Positions 18,858 through 28,851 of a stretch of 64,000 nucleotides of DNA are shown here, piece after piece. Within the stretch, counting starts at the first letter, position 1. Each line of letters begins with the position of its first letter. This stretch comes from Brevibacillus parabrevis (GTDB lineage: Bacteria; Bacillota; Bacilli; Brevibacillales; Brevibacillaceae). The stretch lies in contig NZ_RHHV01000009.1 of NCBI RefSeq assembly GCF_003710905.1, positions 222,735-286,734 of the forward strand. Direction: 5' to 3'. Both the position numbers and the translations under genes were made by a program. The notes below the pieces were generated by a model, which had not been told where the DNA came from, ran no database searches, and saw only the letters and a program-made list of their open reading frames with translations.

Positions 18858-19652
18858 TCAATTCCCTCCCAGATTCTCTAGTAAAGCTTCTAACAGTCCA
18901 TCCACCGTGTACTCGCTCGCGACCACATCGACAACAAGCCCGTTCTGTCTGGCTGTATCAGCTGTGATCGGACCGATGCAGGCGATCCGCACCTGATCGA
19001 GCCAGCCTGGCGTCGCATAAGGCGACATCGCCTGGATGAAGTGAGTCACGGTAGACGAGCTGGTAAACAAGATGACATCAATGCGACCTTGCTGCAACTC
19101 TTTTGCCGCTTCCGGCGCAAGCGATGCGTCGATGACCGTATGATAAACGTCCACCTCTGTCACCGCAAGTCCCCGTTCTTGCAATTCGGCTGGCAGCGCT
19201 TTGCGGGCAATGTCCGCTCGCGGCAGCAAAACACGCTGGCCAGGACGCAGCTGTTCGTGCAAACTGGCGAGCAATCCCTCGGCTACGTAGTCGGAAGGGA
19301 TCACGGCAACCTCAAGACCGTGGCTGGTCAGAGCCTGAGCCGTCTTGGGACCGACTGCGGCAATCCTCCCTGCGAATGCTTGAAGACCGACTTCCAGCTG
19401 CTGCATCCGATCCAGAAAAAAACGCACGCCATTGACACTCGTAAAAATGACCCACTCATAGCTGGACAACTCGGCGATGGCTTCATCCAGCCTCGCATTG
19501 TCCGCAGGCGGGATCATTTTCAGAAGCGGAAAGGCATAAGCCTCTCCGCCCAAATGTTCGATTTTGTCCACCAGTTCCTGAACCTGGCTTTTGGCGCGCG
19601 TCACCATGATCTGCTTGCCTGTCAGCGGCCCGCGCGATCCGACGGCTGTCAT
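18858..19652 (-). CDS. hemD: Uroporphyrinogen III synthase
   Basis: A 264-residue protein with the two-lobed HemD fold. It closes and inverts ring D of hydroxymethylbilane to give uroporphyrinogen III. The family is weakly conserved, but the pattern ITVTRAKSQ-like start ([16 protein letters not shown]), [36 protein letters not shown] and [17 protein letters not shown] fits. Its ATGA start overlaps the hemC stop by four bases, which suggests translational coupling. Confidence 0.92.
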   Translation of the reverse strand: MTAVGSRGPLTGKQIMVTRAKSQVQELVDKIEHLGGEAYAFPLLKMIPPADNARLDEAIAELSSYEWVIFTSVNGVRFFLDRMQQLEVGLQAFAGRIAAVGPKTAQALTSHGLEVAVIPSDYVAEGLLASLHEQLRPGQRVLLPRADIARKALPAELQERGLAVTEVDVYHTVIDASLAPEAAKELQQGRIDVILFTSSSTVTHFIQAMSPYATPGWLDQVRIACIGPITADTARQNGLVVDVVASEYTVDGLLEALLENLGGN

Positions 19653-20578
19653 TCCTGGTTCTCCCGCAAAACTTGTGCGAGCACCTCGCCCGCTCCTTGC
19701 GCGAGCAGCGCTTCCGCCACCTGAACGCCGAGCGCCAGCGCATCCGTGCCTGTCGCCGTGTTTTTGAACAGCTGTTTTCCATCCGGCGAGCCGACCATGC
19801 CTGTCAAAGTGATCTGCTTCGCCTCATCCACGGTCGCATACGCCCCGATCGGAACTTGACAGCCGCCTTGCAGCTTGTGCAGGAAGCTGCGCTCGGCTGT
19901 AACAGCCAGACGCGTAGGCTCATCATCAAGCTGTTTCAACAGGGCCAGCGTCTCTTCATCATCTGCGCGGCATTCGATGGCGAGCGCACCCTGTCCGACA
20001 GCTGGCAGGCTGATTTCCACGGGCAAATATTGCGAAATGTTTCCCGCATACTGGACGCGCTCCAGACCCGCTGCCGCCAAAATGATCGCATCGAAGTTGC
20101 CTTCTTCCAGCTTGCGGATGCGCGTATCAATGTTTCCACGCAGCGACTCGATCTGAATGTCCGGGCGATGCGCGAGAATTTGCGCACTGCGGCGCAGGCT
20201 GCTGGTTCCGACCAGCGCCCCCTCCCGCAGCTCATCAAGCGTTTTTCCATCCAGGGAAAGCAGAACGTCCCGCGGGTCAACGCGCTTCGGAATCGCTCCG
20301 ATCACGAGTCCTTCCGGCAATTCGGCTGGCATGTCTTTCAAGCTGTGCACCGCCAAATCCGTTTCCTTGTCGTACAAAGACTGTTCGATTTCTTTGACGA
20401 ACAAGCCTTTTCCGCCCACCTTGGACAGAGTAACATCGAGAATCCGGTCGCCTTTTGTCACAATCTCATGCAGTTCAAAATCAGCTTCCGGCGCGATTTC
20501 CTGCAGTTTCGCTACAACCCACTTCGTCTGGGTGAGCGCCAGCTTGCTGCGCCGCGTACCCACTTTCCATTTTCCCAT
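19649..20578 (-). CDS. hemC: Hydroxymethylbilane synthase (porphobilinogen deaminase)
   Basis: A 309-residue enzyme that polymerises four porphobilinogen units on a dipyrromethane cofactor. Signatures are VGTRRSKLALTQTKWV, VHSLKDMPAELPEGL, GTSSLRRSAQI, ESLRGNIDTRIRKL and the cofactor-attachment cysteine in LQGGCQVPIGAYA. The downstream hemD overlaps by four bases, and hemX ends 24 bases upstream. Length is normal. Confidence 0.96.
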   Translation of the reverse strand: MGKWKVGTRRSKLALTQTKWVVAKLQEIAPEADFELHEIVTKGDRILDVTLSKVGGKGLFVKEIEQSLYDKETDLAVHSLKDMPAELPEGLVIGAIPKRVDPRDVLLSLDGKTLDELREGALVGTSSLRRSAQILAHRPDIQIESLRGNIDTRIRKLEEGNFDAIILAAAGLERVQYAGNISQYLPVEISLPAVGQGALAIECRADDEETLALLKQLDDEPTRLAVTAERSFLHKLQGGCQVPIGAYATVDEAKQITLTGMVGSPDGKQLFKNTATGTDALALGVQVAEALLAQGAGEVLAQVLRENQE

Positions 20579-20602
20579 GACAGCCTCCTTGATGAACAGC
20601 CG

Positions 20603-21421
20603 CTACCACCAGCTGTGAAATGTAGATGTCGTGATTCCTAAGAAATTGATGAGCAAAAGCAAAAACGCCAAGACGTTCCATTGCGCCATCCTGCGCATTT
20701 GCATCGTATCGCGAAATCGCTTGTACAGCCAGAACGAATAGCTGGCCAAGACGAGCAAAGAGAGCACGACTTTGGAATCCAGCAAAAATTTCTCCGGCAG
20801 TACCATTTTTCCCCAAATGATCCCCAGCACAATCGAGAGCAGCAGCATCGGCACACCGAGCATATTCATCCGGTAAGCGTAGCCCTCCAATTGATCGAGA
20901 CTGGGCAATCTGCGCAAAAGCGGAGTCCAGCGGCGCTCCTTGAGCATCTTATGCTGCAACAGGTACATCGCTGAAAAGATCATCGACAGAGAGAAAGCTC
21001 CGTAGCTGAACATCGCCAGCGTCACATGTGTCAACAGAAGCTCAGAGGTCAGCACACTGGATACAGCGACGATGGGCGTCTCTGGCAAAAACATCGACAT
21101 GACCAGGACGACAAATCCGATGATATTTGTAAAAAAAACCAGTAAATCAATGCGAAAAAAATAGTGAATGGCAAGCGACAGACTTACCAGCACCCATGAG
21201 TAAAAAAACAGCGTCTCAAACAGTGTAATGACAGGAAAATAAGCTTTCATCACCGTTTGCGACACAAAAAAAGCGGTTTGCAAGGCCCAAACGACAATAA
21301 GCAACCCGAAAGCCAAACGATTGACTTTCCGGTTGCTTTGCAAGAAGTCGTTAAAATAGAAGAGAACACTTGCAGCGTAGAGAAAGATCGTCAGGTCGTA
21401 GATCCATCTCACCTCGGCCAT
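20603..21421 (-). CDS. hemX: HemX, CcsA-like membrane protein
   Basis: A 272-residue polytopic membrane protein with about eight hydrophobic helices, of the cytochrome c assembly (CcsA/HemX) family. Tryptophan- and tyrosine-rich stretches include LFETLFFYSWVLVSLSLAIH and LSLVIIWGKMVLP-like segments. In B. subtilis HemX lies between hemA and hemC and negatively affects the GluTR level. The same position here supports that name. It is not an enzyme of the porphyrin pathway itself. Confidence 0.88.
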   Translation of the reverse strand: MAEVRWIYDLTIFLYAASVLFYFNDFLQSNRKVNRLAFGLLIVVWALQTAFFVSQTVMKAYFPVITLFETLFFYSWVLVSLSLAIHYFFRIDLLVFFTNIIGFVVLVMSMFLPETPIVAVSSVLTSELLLTHVTLAMFSYGAFSLSMIFSAMYLLQHKMLKERRWTPLLRRLPSLDQLEGYAYRMNMLGVPMLLLSIVLGIIWGKMVLPEKFLLDSKVVLSLLVLASYSFWLYKRFRDTMQMRRMAQWNVLAFLLLLINFLGITTSTFHSWW

Positions 21422-21487
21422 GCACTCTCTCCCCTCTTTCCCTATCGGTTTCTATCGATGGCAGTATCGTTTTTGCAAAGAAGGTTG

Positions 21488-22849
21488 TTAGTCCGGCAGG
21501 CGGGAAGCCAATACCTTTTCACGAGCTGCTGGTTGTTTTGTTTTATCGTCTGCCCAGATCGCCTCCTGCTCTTTGCGTTCCAGGATTTCTTCCAGAGCAA
21601 ACATCTTGGTGAAAATGTCCAGCACTTCTTCTCCGGATTTGGTAGCTGCCATCTCCTTCAGACGGACAACCGGATCATGCATTAGCTGATTGACGATCCC
21701 TTTTGTCGTCTTGCGGATGATGTGCATCTCGCGCTCCGTCAAGTTTGGCAGCTTGTTTTCAATCTTGCGCATCGCTTCGCCTTGAATGGTGAGCGTTTTT
21801 TCACGCAGGGCAGCGATCAGCGGCGCTACTCCGAGCGTCTGGTACCAGGCGGTAAACGCCATGATTTCCTCTTCGATCATAGCCTCCAGTCGCTCCGCTT
21901 CCCGCGAGCGCTCTGCGACGTTGCTTGCGACGATGCCTTCCAGATCATCGATATCGTACAAAAAGACGTTATCCAGATCGTGCAGATCAGGGTTCAGGTC
22001 ACGGGGAACCGCAATATCCACCATGAACAGCGGGCGGTGCTTCCGCTGCTTCATGATCGGCGCCAAATCTTGCTTGCCGAGGACGTACCCGGTCGCTCCC
22101 GTCGAGCTGATGACGATGTCTGCGGTGAGCAGCGCCTCAGGCAACTGCTCCATCGTACAGGAATCCCCTTTGAATTTTTCCGCCAAAAGCTGCGCTCTCT
22201 CCAGCGTGCGGTTTGCTACCGTGACGCGTTCGGAACCGTTGGCGTGCAAATGTTTGGCAGTCAGCTCGCTCATTTTGCCCGCTCCGACAATCAGGACGGA
22301 CTTCCCGGCGAAAGAGCCGAATATTTTTTTGCCCAGTTCAACCGCCGCATAGCTGACCGAAACGGCGTTTTGTCCGATAGCCGTCTCCGTATGGGCACGC
22401 TTCGCGAACGTAATCGCTTGCTTGAACAGCGTGTTGAACACGGTTCCCGTCGTTTTCTGCTCTTGCGCCATCAAAAAGGCATCGCGCACCTGACCGAGAA
22501 TTTGCGTCTCTCCCATCACCATCGAATCAAGACCAGCAGACACTCTAAACAGATGGTCGATTGCCTGTTCGTTCTCTTTTATATAGAGGTGATCCTTGAA
22601 TCGTTCTTTTTCCACACCGAACCATTCCGCCAAAAAACGACGCGAATAGTCCCGGCCGATATTCGCCTGATCGCAAACGACGTAAATTTCCGTACGGTTG
22701 CATGTCCCCAAGATGACACATTCTGCAATACTCTTCGTCTGGGAGAGAAGATGAAGAGCGCGCACAGTCCCATCATCGCTGAATGTAAACTTTTCGCGAA
22801 CTTCGACAGGTGCCGTTTTATAATTTAAGCCCAGCAAAAGAATATCCAT
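21488..22849 (-). CDS. hemA: Glutamyl-tRNA reductase
   Basis: A 453-residue enzyme that reduces glutamyl-tRNA to glutamate-1-semialdehyde, the first committed and usually rate-setting step of heme synthesis. The start is the ATG beginning MDILLLGLNYKTAPVEVREK, behind GGGAGGACATT. The catalytic cysteine lies in ILGTCNRTEIY. VMGETQILGQVRDAF and the NADPH site VLIVGAGKMSELTAKHL are present. The C-terminal dimerisation helices include NLTEREMHIIRKTTKGIVN. It leads hemA-X-C-D-B-L. Confidence 0.96.
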   Translation of the reverse strand: MDILLLGLNYKTAPVEVREKFTFSDDGTVRALHLLSQTKSIAECVILGTCNRTEIYVVCDQANIGRDYSRRFLAEWFGVEKERFKDHLYIKENEQAIDHLFRVSAGLDSMVMGETQILGQVRDAFLMAQEQKTTGTVFNTLFKQAITFAKRAHTETAIGQNAVSVSYAAVELGKKIFGSFAGKSVLIVGAGKMSELTAKHLHANGSERVTVANRTLERAQLLAEKFKGDSCTMEQLPEALLTADIVISSTGATGYVLGKQDLAPIMKQRKHRPLFMVDIAVPRDLNPDLHDLDNVFLYDIDDLEGIVASNVAERSREAERLEAMIEEEIMAFTAWYQTLGVAPLIAALREKTLTIQGEAMRKIENKLPNLTEREMHIIRKTTKGIVNQLMHDPVVRLKEMAATKSGEEVLDIFTKMFALEEILERKEQEAIWADDKTKQPAAREKVLASRLPD

Positions 22850-22902
22850 AATGTCCTCCCAGAATGACATACTTGCATACGCCATATGTAAAATGCACTA
22901 TT

Positions 22903-22931
22903 ATTATAACATTATGCCCGTAAACGGACAT
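22903..22931 (-). promoter_or_regulatory. Candidate hemA promoter with PerR-like half site
   Basis: On the minus strand a perfect TATAAT lies about 55 bases before the hemA ATG; no good -35 hexamer is visible at 16-18 bases. The same bases form TTATAATAATAGTGC. This matches the first half of the PerR box consensus (TTATAATNATTATAA) perfectly and the second half poorly. B. subtilis hemAXCDBL is a known PerR target, so regulation by PerR is plausible but inferred. Confidence 0.4.
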
Positions 22932-23130
22932 GAGTAATTGTGAAAAGTTTATTAACTGAACGCACTTTTGGGCGCTCATAGAGTCGAATCGCTAGGGTGC
23001 AAACCGCGGCAAAAAGCGACAAATGGCGCATAAATCCGCTTGAAATCCCATTGCCGATACCGTATGATGCTGGCTATACGTCTATAAATATAAAATTTCG
23101 TAAACAAGCCGGGAGGAGAGAAAAGAAGCA

Positions 23131-24072
23131 TTGAGAAAACCATGGATGGCAGACATAACGCTGCTTCTTATCGCTTTGGTCTGGGGAACCACATTTTTAA
23201 TCGTACAGCAGGCGATCGCCTCACTGCCCCCCAACACGTTCAATGCTGTGCGCTTCACAGTAGCCGCTCTGTTTTTGCTCGTCATTCTATTGATTCGCAA
23301 TCGTCGCCAGCTTACCGAGTTCCGCGGTCCGATCATTCGCGCTGGCATCATTCTCGGCTTCTGGCTCTGTCTTGGCTACGCTCTGCAAACAGTCGGCCTG
23401 CTTTACACGACGCCTTCCAAAGCCGGATTTATTACAGGCTTGTCTGTCGTGCTCGTGCCGCTGTTCTCTTTTTTGCTTTTGCGCGACAGAATCAAGGTTG
23501 TCGCCGTCATTGGCGTGATTCTCGCAGCAGCAGGCTTGTATTTGCTGACCCAAAATCAGGAGTTTTCGTTCAACCTGGGTGATGCGCTCGTGTTCGGCTG
23601 TGCGATTTGCTTCGCCATGCAGATCGTTTTTACCGGAAAGTACGCGCCACACTTCTCGGCCTTGCCGCTCGCCATCGTTCAACTGGGCACCGTCGCGGTC
23701 ATGAGCTGGCTCTACGCTTTTTTCTTCGAAGACTGGAGCCGTGCGTTTGATCCGGCGATCTTGTTCATCCCCGAAGTGGCAATGGGCCTGATCGTCACGT
23801 CGATCTTTGCGACCGCGCTTGCCTTTTTGGCCCAGACGGCTTTGCAAAAGCAAACCAGCTCGACGCGAGTGGCACTCATTTTCGCCCTTGAGCCTGTGTT
23901 TGCCGCCCTTACTTCGTACATCTTCATTCATGAAGTATTGAACGGACGACAGCTGACTGGCTGCTTGATGATTTTTACCGGAATGATCCTGGCAGAGCTG
24001 CCGATCGCCCAATGGCTCCAGCAAGCTCGCGAGCGAAAAGACAAAACAAAAGCAGGCCGCGAATCGGCCTGA
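23131..24072 (+). CDS. EamA/DMT-family transporter
   Basis: A 313-residue membrane protein of the drug/metabolite transporter superfamily with two EamA repeats and about ten helices (LLLIALVWGTTFLIVQQAI, ILGFWLCLGYALQTVGLLY, FALEPVFAALTSYIF, MIFTGMILAELPIAQWL). It probably exports a metabolite; the substrate is unknown. The start is a TTG ten to twelve bases after GGGAGGAG, because the nearest ATG is too far from that site. It is divergent from hemA across about 280 bases and ends at a strong terminator. Confidence 0.87.
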   Translation: MRKPWMADITLLLIALVWGTTFLIVQQAIASLPPNTFNAVRFTVAALFLLVILLIRNRRQLTEFRGPIIRAGIILGFWLCLGYALQTVGLLYTTPSKAGFITGLSVVLVPLFSFLLLRDRIKVVAVIGVILAAAGLYLLTQNQEFSFNLGDALVFGCAICFAMQIVFTGKYAPHFSALPLAIVQLGTVAVMSWLYAFFFEDWSRAFDPAILFIPEVAMGLIVTSIFATALAFLAQTALQKQTSSTRVALIFALEPVFAALTSYIFIHEVLNGRQLTGCLMIFTGMILAELPIAQWLQQARERKDKTKAGRESA

Positions 24073-24092
24073 CTGAGTGGCAAAAATGACAG

Positions 24093-24133
24093 AAAAAAGG
24101 TTCCTTCTCCCCGCTGGAAAAGGAACCTTTTTC
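24093..24133. terminator. Bidirectional terminator
   Basis: The arms AAAAAAGGTTCCTT and AAGGAACCTTTTT form a symmetrical A/T-flanked hairpin between the convergent DMT transporter and GH84 genes. It can terminate both. Confidence 0.9.
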
Positions 24134-24191
24134 CATGAAATTGGCTGTGACCGCTTGCGGCCAACAAGCTCCGACGCGCCTGGATCGCGCG

Positions 24192-25544
24192 TCAGGAGCT
24201 TTTTTTCACTTCCTGCAAAATGGCATCGACAAACAGCTGCATGACTTGCCCGCACACTTTTTGCGGCAATCGCTCCGTCCGCTTGAGCCACTGCCGCAGC
24301 CGCATCAGGTGGAAAGCCGCATGCGGCACTCGACCGCTCGTTCCGTGGTCGATCAAGGCGACAGCCGATTGCCCCACTTTTGCCCAATGGCGGTATTTTT
24401 CAATCCACGGCCGCGCTTCCTTCGCGAGCTTGTAGTTGCTCATTCCTCCCAGCAGCTGGTGGGCGGTCTGCTCCATCTCGCGGAAAAGCAAGTTCAGCTC
24501 AGAGACTGCTTTGTTCCGATCCCCCTGCAAAAACTGAAAGCGAAAGGACAGAAACGCTTCGAGCAGACGCGGCGACTCGACTTCACACAAAAACGAGCTT
24601 TGCACATTATCGGCAAACGCGAAAAAAGCATCGGCATCGGCATCACCCGCTACCTCTGCCACCGCCTGTTTCCAGGCGATGTGCGGATCGTAGCCGTACG
24701 GATCGCGCAAATACGCAGCCGTCGTCATCAACGGAATCTTGGAACACTCCGGCAGCGACATCGCATTCGCCACATAACCCGAGGCGTGTTGCCACAAGTC
24801 GGGGTCGCGATGGCGCAAGGGGCCGATGTGCAGCTCGTTTGCCATAGCCAGATCGTTCACTGGGTAGTTGTCCCAGTAAAACGGCTTGTGGCGCGTGTAC
24901 TCGGCAAAGCGTACAGCATCCCCATCTGTCAAGTACGGAGAACAGACGAAGCGTCCCGTCCAGAACAAATCCATCTCTTCGGACAAATGCTGGCCGAGAT
25001 GCTGGATATACGGCTCTTTGCCAATCCCTTTGTACTGGGTCGGACAAACAAACAGCCTGACCGGCTCGCCCCATCCTTGCATCATCTCCCATACCCGGCT
25101 GGCCGTTTGCACGTGAGCGTCTGCCAGGTGAGCGAACTGCGCAATGTCTTGCTCATGCAGCAAGTGCATGGGAATGTCGTCAAACAACAAGGAAAAATAC
25201 CGGACGCCTTTGTCGTACATCGTCCGATATTTTTGAACAAGCTGCTTGATATGGACCGGATTCGCATATTCCATGCTAAGGCCGGGGCTTAAACAGTAGA
25301 CGAACTGCATCTGGCGCTGCCTTGTGCTGTCAATCAGTTCGTCCAGCTGACGCATCGCTTCTGTCGGGTGCGGCTCCATCCAGCGCTCCCGCAAAAACAG
25401 ATCGTCTTTTGGCGAGTAGAAATAGGCATTGTAATCGTGCCGATGCAAAAAATCAATCATGTCCAGCCGCTCTGCATGCGTCCAGGGCGTTCCGTAGAAG
25501 CCTTCGATCACACCGCGTACGGCAAAGCAAGCCAGTTTGCTCAC
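24192..25544 (-). CDS. GH84-type beta-N-acetylglucosaminidase
   Basis: A 450-residue protein of the protein O-GlcNAcase / hyaluronidase-like family (glycoside hydrolase 84). RGVIEGFYGTPWTHAERLDM at the start is the family signature. The paired catalytic aspartates are in YFSLLFDDIP, and WDNYPVND is the conserved substrate-binding segment. There is no signal peptide, so it acts in the cytosol or outside by an unknown route. The start is GTG eight bases after GGGGAGG. The C-terminal third is helical. It is the last minus-strand gene before the transporter and may extend the lonA-engB unit. Confidence 0.85.
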   Translation of the reverse strand: MSKLACFAVRGVIEGFYGTPWTHAERLDMIDFLHRHDYNAYFYSPKDDLFLRERWMEPHPTEAMRQLDELIDSTRQRQMQFVYCLSPGLSMEYANPVHIKQLVQKYRTMYDKGVRYFSLLFDDIPMHLLHEQDIAQFAHLADAHVQTASRVWEMMQGWGEPVRLFVCPTQYKGIGKEPYIQHLGQHLSEEMDLFWTGRFVCSPYLTDGDAVRFAEYTRHKPFYWDNYPVNDLAMANELHIGPLRHRDPDLWQHASGYVANAMSLPECSKIPLMTTAAYLRDPYGYDPHIAWKQAVAEVAGDADADAFFAFADNVQSSFLCEVESPRLLEAFLSFRFQFLQGDRNKAVSELNLLFREMEQTAHQLLGGMSNYKLAKEARPWIEKYRHWAKVGQSAVALIDHGTSGRVPHAAFHLMRLRQWLKRTERLPQKVCGQVMQLFVDAILQEVKKSS

Positions 25545-25598
25545 AAGAATGCCTCCCCTTCCCAGTTGCGGATTGGGTCTTGGACTTTTTCTCTTCCC

Positions 25599-26255
25599 TT
25601 ACTCTGACTCGCTTGAGGTCGCTGCCGGAACCGAAGCTGCTGCTCCCGCTTCCTGTGCAGACTCGTTGCTTTCGCGCAGACGGCGCATGATTTCTCCCCA
25701 CAGCTCATCTTTGCCTTGTCCTGTTTCCGAAGAAAACACGATGATCGTATCGCCGCCACGCATGTTCAAAGTCTGACGAATGATTTTTGTATGTTGCAGC
25801 CAGCGTCCACGGGCAATTTTGTCGCCCTTGGTCGCCACGATCACTGTAGGAATGCCGATCTGTTTGCACCAGTCGTACATCGCCACGTCGTCCTTGGACG
25901 GTGCGTGGCGAATGTCAACCAGCTGGATGACAAACCGCAGCTGTTCGCGGTTTTTCAGGTAGCCTTCGATCATTTTTCCCCATTGTTCCTTGATCGTCTT
26001 CGCGACCTTGGCGTAGCCGTAGCCGGGGAAATCGACGAAATAGAGCATCTGATTGACGCGGAAGTAGTTCAGCGTCTGGGTCTTGCCGGGCCGCGAGCTG
26101 ATGCGGGCAAGCCCTTTGCGGTTCATCATTTTGTTGAGCAAGGAAGACTTGCCCACGTTGGAGCGGCCTACCAGCGCAATCTCGTGCAGGCCGTCCTCCG
26201 GGTATTGTTTCGGTCCGACAGCGCTGATGACGAACTCGGATGATGTTACTTTCAT
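25599..26255 (-). CDS. engB: Ribosome-assembly GTPase EngB/YsxC
   Basis: A 218-residue GTPase needed for late 50S subunit assembly. The G motifs are intact: G1 [15 protein letters not shown]3 [11 protein letters not shown]4 VATKGDK, G5 [13 protein letters not shown] low-complexity alanine/serine tail (~20 residues) extends past the usual end. Its ATGA start overlaps the lonA stop by four bases, matching the lonA-ysxC arrangement of B. subtilis. Confidence 0.95.
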   Translation of the reverse strand: MKVTSSEFVISAVGPKQYPEDGLHEIALVGRSNVGKSSLLNKMMNRKGLARISSRPGKTQTLNYFRVNQMLYFVDFPGYGYAKVAKTIKEQWGKMIEGYLKNREQLRFVIQLVDIRHAPSKDDVAMYDWCKQIGIPTVIVATKGDKIARGRWLQHTKIIRQTLNMRGGDTIIVFSSETGQGKDELWGEIMRRLRESNESAQEAGAAASVPAATSSESE

Positions 26256-28594
26256 GCTTTGTCACCTGCTGTCGGCTGTTTGGTCAGAGCGTGGCGCAAT
26301 ACTTCATCCAGGTGCTCGACCGGATAAAAAGTCAGTTCTTTTCGCACGCTCTCCGGAATATCTTCAATGTCTTTCTCGTTGTCTTTTGGCAAAATAATCG
26401 TCGTCAAGCCAGCGCGATGGGCTGACATGCACTTTTCTTTCAGGCCGCCAATCGGCAGCACTTTGCCGCGGAGCGTGATTTCCCCGGTCATGCCCACTTC
26501 TTTTTTCACAGGAACCTGGGTCAGAGCCGAGACAAGCGCGGTCGCCATCGTAATCCCTGCGGACGGACCGTCTTTCGGAATCGCGCCTTCTGGAACGTGA
26601 ATGTGAATGTCGTTCTTCTCATGGAAGGCCGGATCAATTCCCCACTGGTCCGCGCGCGAGCGAATGTAGCTGAACGCAGCCTGCGCCGATTCCTTCATCA
26701 CATCGCCGAGTTTTCCGGTCAGGGTGAGCTTGCCTTTTCCAGGCAAAATGCTGACCTCTACGTTCAACGTATCCCCGCCTGCCTGTGTCCAGGCAAGACC
26801 TGTTACGGAGCCGATCTGGTCTTTTTGCTCTGCCAATCCGTAGCGGAAGCGCGGTTTTCCGAGCAGCGTCTCCAATGTTTTGGCCGTGACCACGACACGC
26901 TTCTTTTCTCCGCTGACGATCAGCTTCGCTGCTTTGCGGCATACATTGGCGGATTCCCGGTTCAAGTTGCGCACGCCTGCTTCACGCGTATACAGGCGGA
27001 TGAGCTTCAGCATGGCATCTTCGTGCACTTGCAGCTTATCCTTGCCAAGACCGTGCTCCTCCATCTGTTTGGGCAGCAAGTACCCGCGCATGATGTTGAG
27101 CTTTTCCAGCTCGGTGTAGCCGGAGATCGAGATGACCTCCATCCGGTCGAGAAGCGGACGCGGAATCGTATCGAGACTGTTCGCCGTCGTGATGAACATG
27201 ACATTCGTCAGATCGTACGTCTCTTCAATATAGTGGTCGCTGAACTTGTCGTTCTGGTTCGGGTCCAGCACTTCGAGAAGCGCGGAAGCAGGATCTCCGC
27301 GGAAATCGGATGCCAGCTTGTCGATCTCATCGAGCAAAAAGACCGGATTGATCGTGCCAGCCTGCTTCATTCCCTGGATGATTCGCCCTGGCAGAGCACC
27401 TACATACGTGCGGCGATGACCGCGAATTTCCGCTTCATCGCGCACGCCTCCGAGCGAAATCCGCACGAAGTTGCGCTCCAGTGCGCGTGCGATCGAACGG
27501 GCGAGGGAAGTTTTCCCTACCCCCGGAGGTCCAACCAGACAGAGAATCGGCCCGCGCATGGAATTGACCAGCTTTTGCACAGCCAAATACTCCAGCACGC
27601 GTTCTTTCGGCTTTTCCAGTCCGTAGTGATCCTCGTCCAGAACTTCCTGCGCGTGATGGATATCCAAATTGTCCTCGGTCGTTTTCGTCCATGGCAGCGC
27701 CAAAAGGGTGTCGATATACGTGCGAATGACAGAGCCTTCTGCGGAAGTCGCCGGCATTTTTTCCAGGCGCTCCAGCTCTTTTTCGATTTTCGTCTTGATT
27801 CGCTCGGGAGCGTCGGACTTCTCCAACTGCGAGCGCAACTCATCCACTTCTCCCTGACGGCCGTCCTTGTCGCCCAGTTCTTTCTGGATCGCTTTCATTT
27901 GCTCACGCAAGTAGTATTCCTTTTGCGTGCGCTCCATCTGCTTTTTCACCCGGTTGCCGATCTTGCGCTCCAGCTCCAGAACCTCGCGCTCGTTGTTCAG
28001 GATATCCAGCAAAATTTCGAGCCGCTCCTTGATGTTGACCGTCTCCAAAATTTCCTGTTTGTCCTTCATTTTCAGCGGCAAATGGGAAGCAATCACGTCA
28101 GCCAGTCGGCCTGGCTCTTCAATGTCTGTCACGGATGTCAGCGTCTCGGGAGAAACCTTTTTGGAAAGCTTGATGTATTGCTCGAAATGGTTCAACAGCG
28201 AGCGCATCAAGGCTTCTACTTCGTTTTCCTCCGTTTTTTCTTCTTGCAAGTATGTAATAGACACGACGAAATAATCTTCCTGTTGAAGATATTCCTCAAT
28301 CTTCGCGCGTTGCAGCCCTTCCACCAATACACGGATTGTGCCGTTTGGCAGCTTTAGCATTTGTTTGACACGCGCAACGGTACCGATGCTGTAGATTTGC
28401 TCTGCATCTGGCTCCTCTATGTGGACTTCTTCCTGTGTTGCAAGCAAAATCTTGTTGTCGTCCACCATGGCTTGCTCCAGCGCGCGGATGGACTTTTCCC
28501 GTCCAACGTCCAGGTGGAGTACCATGGTCGGATACACAAGCAATCCTCGCAACGGGAGAAGCGGTAATTCTCGTTTACCGGAACGTTCGCCCAA
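26252..28594 (-). CDS. lonA: ATP-dependent protease LonA
   Basis: A 780-residue Lon protease that degrades misfolded and regulatory proteins. The N-terminal substrate-binding domain starts [17 protein letters not shown]. The AAA+ module has Walker [19 protein letters not shown] and Walker [12 protein letters not shown]. The C-terminal serine-lysine protease domain has the nucleophile in [15 protein letters not shown] and the lysine in [14 protein letters not shown]. The start is a TTG about eight bases after AGGAGAGG. It is co-translated with engB. Confidence 0.96.
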   Translation of the reverse strand: MGERSGKRELPLLPLRGLLVYPTMVLHLDVGREKSIRALEQAMVDDNKILLATQEEVHIEEPDAEQIYSIGTVARVKQMLKLPNGTIRVLVEGLQRAKIEEYLQQEDYFVVSITYLQEEKTEENEVEALMRSLLNHFEQYIKLSKKVSPETLTSVTDIEEPGRLADVIASHLPLKMKDKQEILETVNIKERLEILLDILNNEREVLELERKIGNRVKKQMERTQKEYYLREQMKAIQKELGDKDGRQGEVDELRSQLEKSDAPERIKTKIEKELERLEKMPATSAEGSVIRTYIDTLLALPWTKTTEDNLDIHHAQEVLDEDHYGLEKPKERVLEYLAVQKLVNSMRGPILCLVGPPGVGKTSLARSIARALERNFVRISLGGVRDEAEIRGHRRTYVGALPGRIIQGMKQAGTINPVFLLDEIDKLASDFRGDPASALLEVLDPNQNDKFSDHYIEETYDLTNVMFITTANSLDTIPRPLLDRMEVISISGYTELEKLNIMRGYLLPKQMEEHGLGKDKLQVHEDAMLKLIRLYTREAGVRNLNRESANVCRKAAKLIVSGEKKRVVVTAKTLETLLGKPRFRYGLAEQKDQIGSVTGLAWTQAGGDTLNVEVSILPGKGKLTLTGKLGDVMKESAQAAFSYIRSRADQWGIDPAFHEKNDIHIHVPEGAIPKDGPSAGITMATALVSALTQVPVKKEVGMTGEITLRGKVLPIGGLKEKCMSAHRAGLTTIILPKDNEKDIEDIPESVRKELTFYPVEHLDEVLRHALTKQPTAGDKA

Positions 28595-28651
28595 GCGGAT
28601 GCACCTCTCCTTGTTGATCTATCCCTCTTACCAAGAGCCTGATAACAGACA

Positions 28652-28676
28652 AAAACGGCTCCCAAAGCCGTTTTTT
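28652..28676 (-). terminator. Terminator between lonB and lonA
   Basis: The stem AAAACGGCT / AGCCGTTTT with a five-base loop is followed on the minus strand by a T run. It lies downstream of lonB and upstream of lonA, so lonA probably has its own promoter, although I could not identify one clearly. Confidence 0.8.
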
Positions 28677-28851
28677 GCCCACCCGGCATATCCGAATCAC
28701 CCCAAAAGCAAGCGCGAGAAAAACTGATCTTCCCGCCATTTGGGGAGCCCGTAACAGGCCGGGTAGGGCCCCGGGCTCTTTGCAAGCAGAAGCTTTTTAC
28801 CATTGTAGCGCAAACACAATCCGATGTCTAATCTGCGGGCGCACGCGACTG

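Noticed and set aside
26597..28357. Long plus-strand open frame opposite lonA
   Set aside because: Shadow of the lonA codon pattern; its protein has no recognisable domain, while the minus strand has an intact Lon protease.
28741..28790. GC-rich inverted repeat GAGCCCG...CGGGCTC between lonB and lonA
   Set aside because: No T run after it on either strand, and a better terminator lies 70 bases away; it could not be tied to a known regulator.
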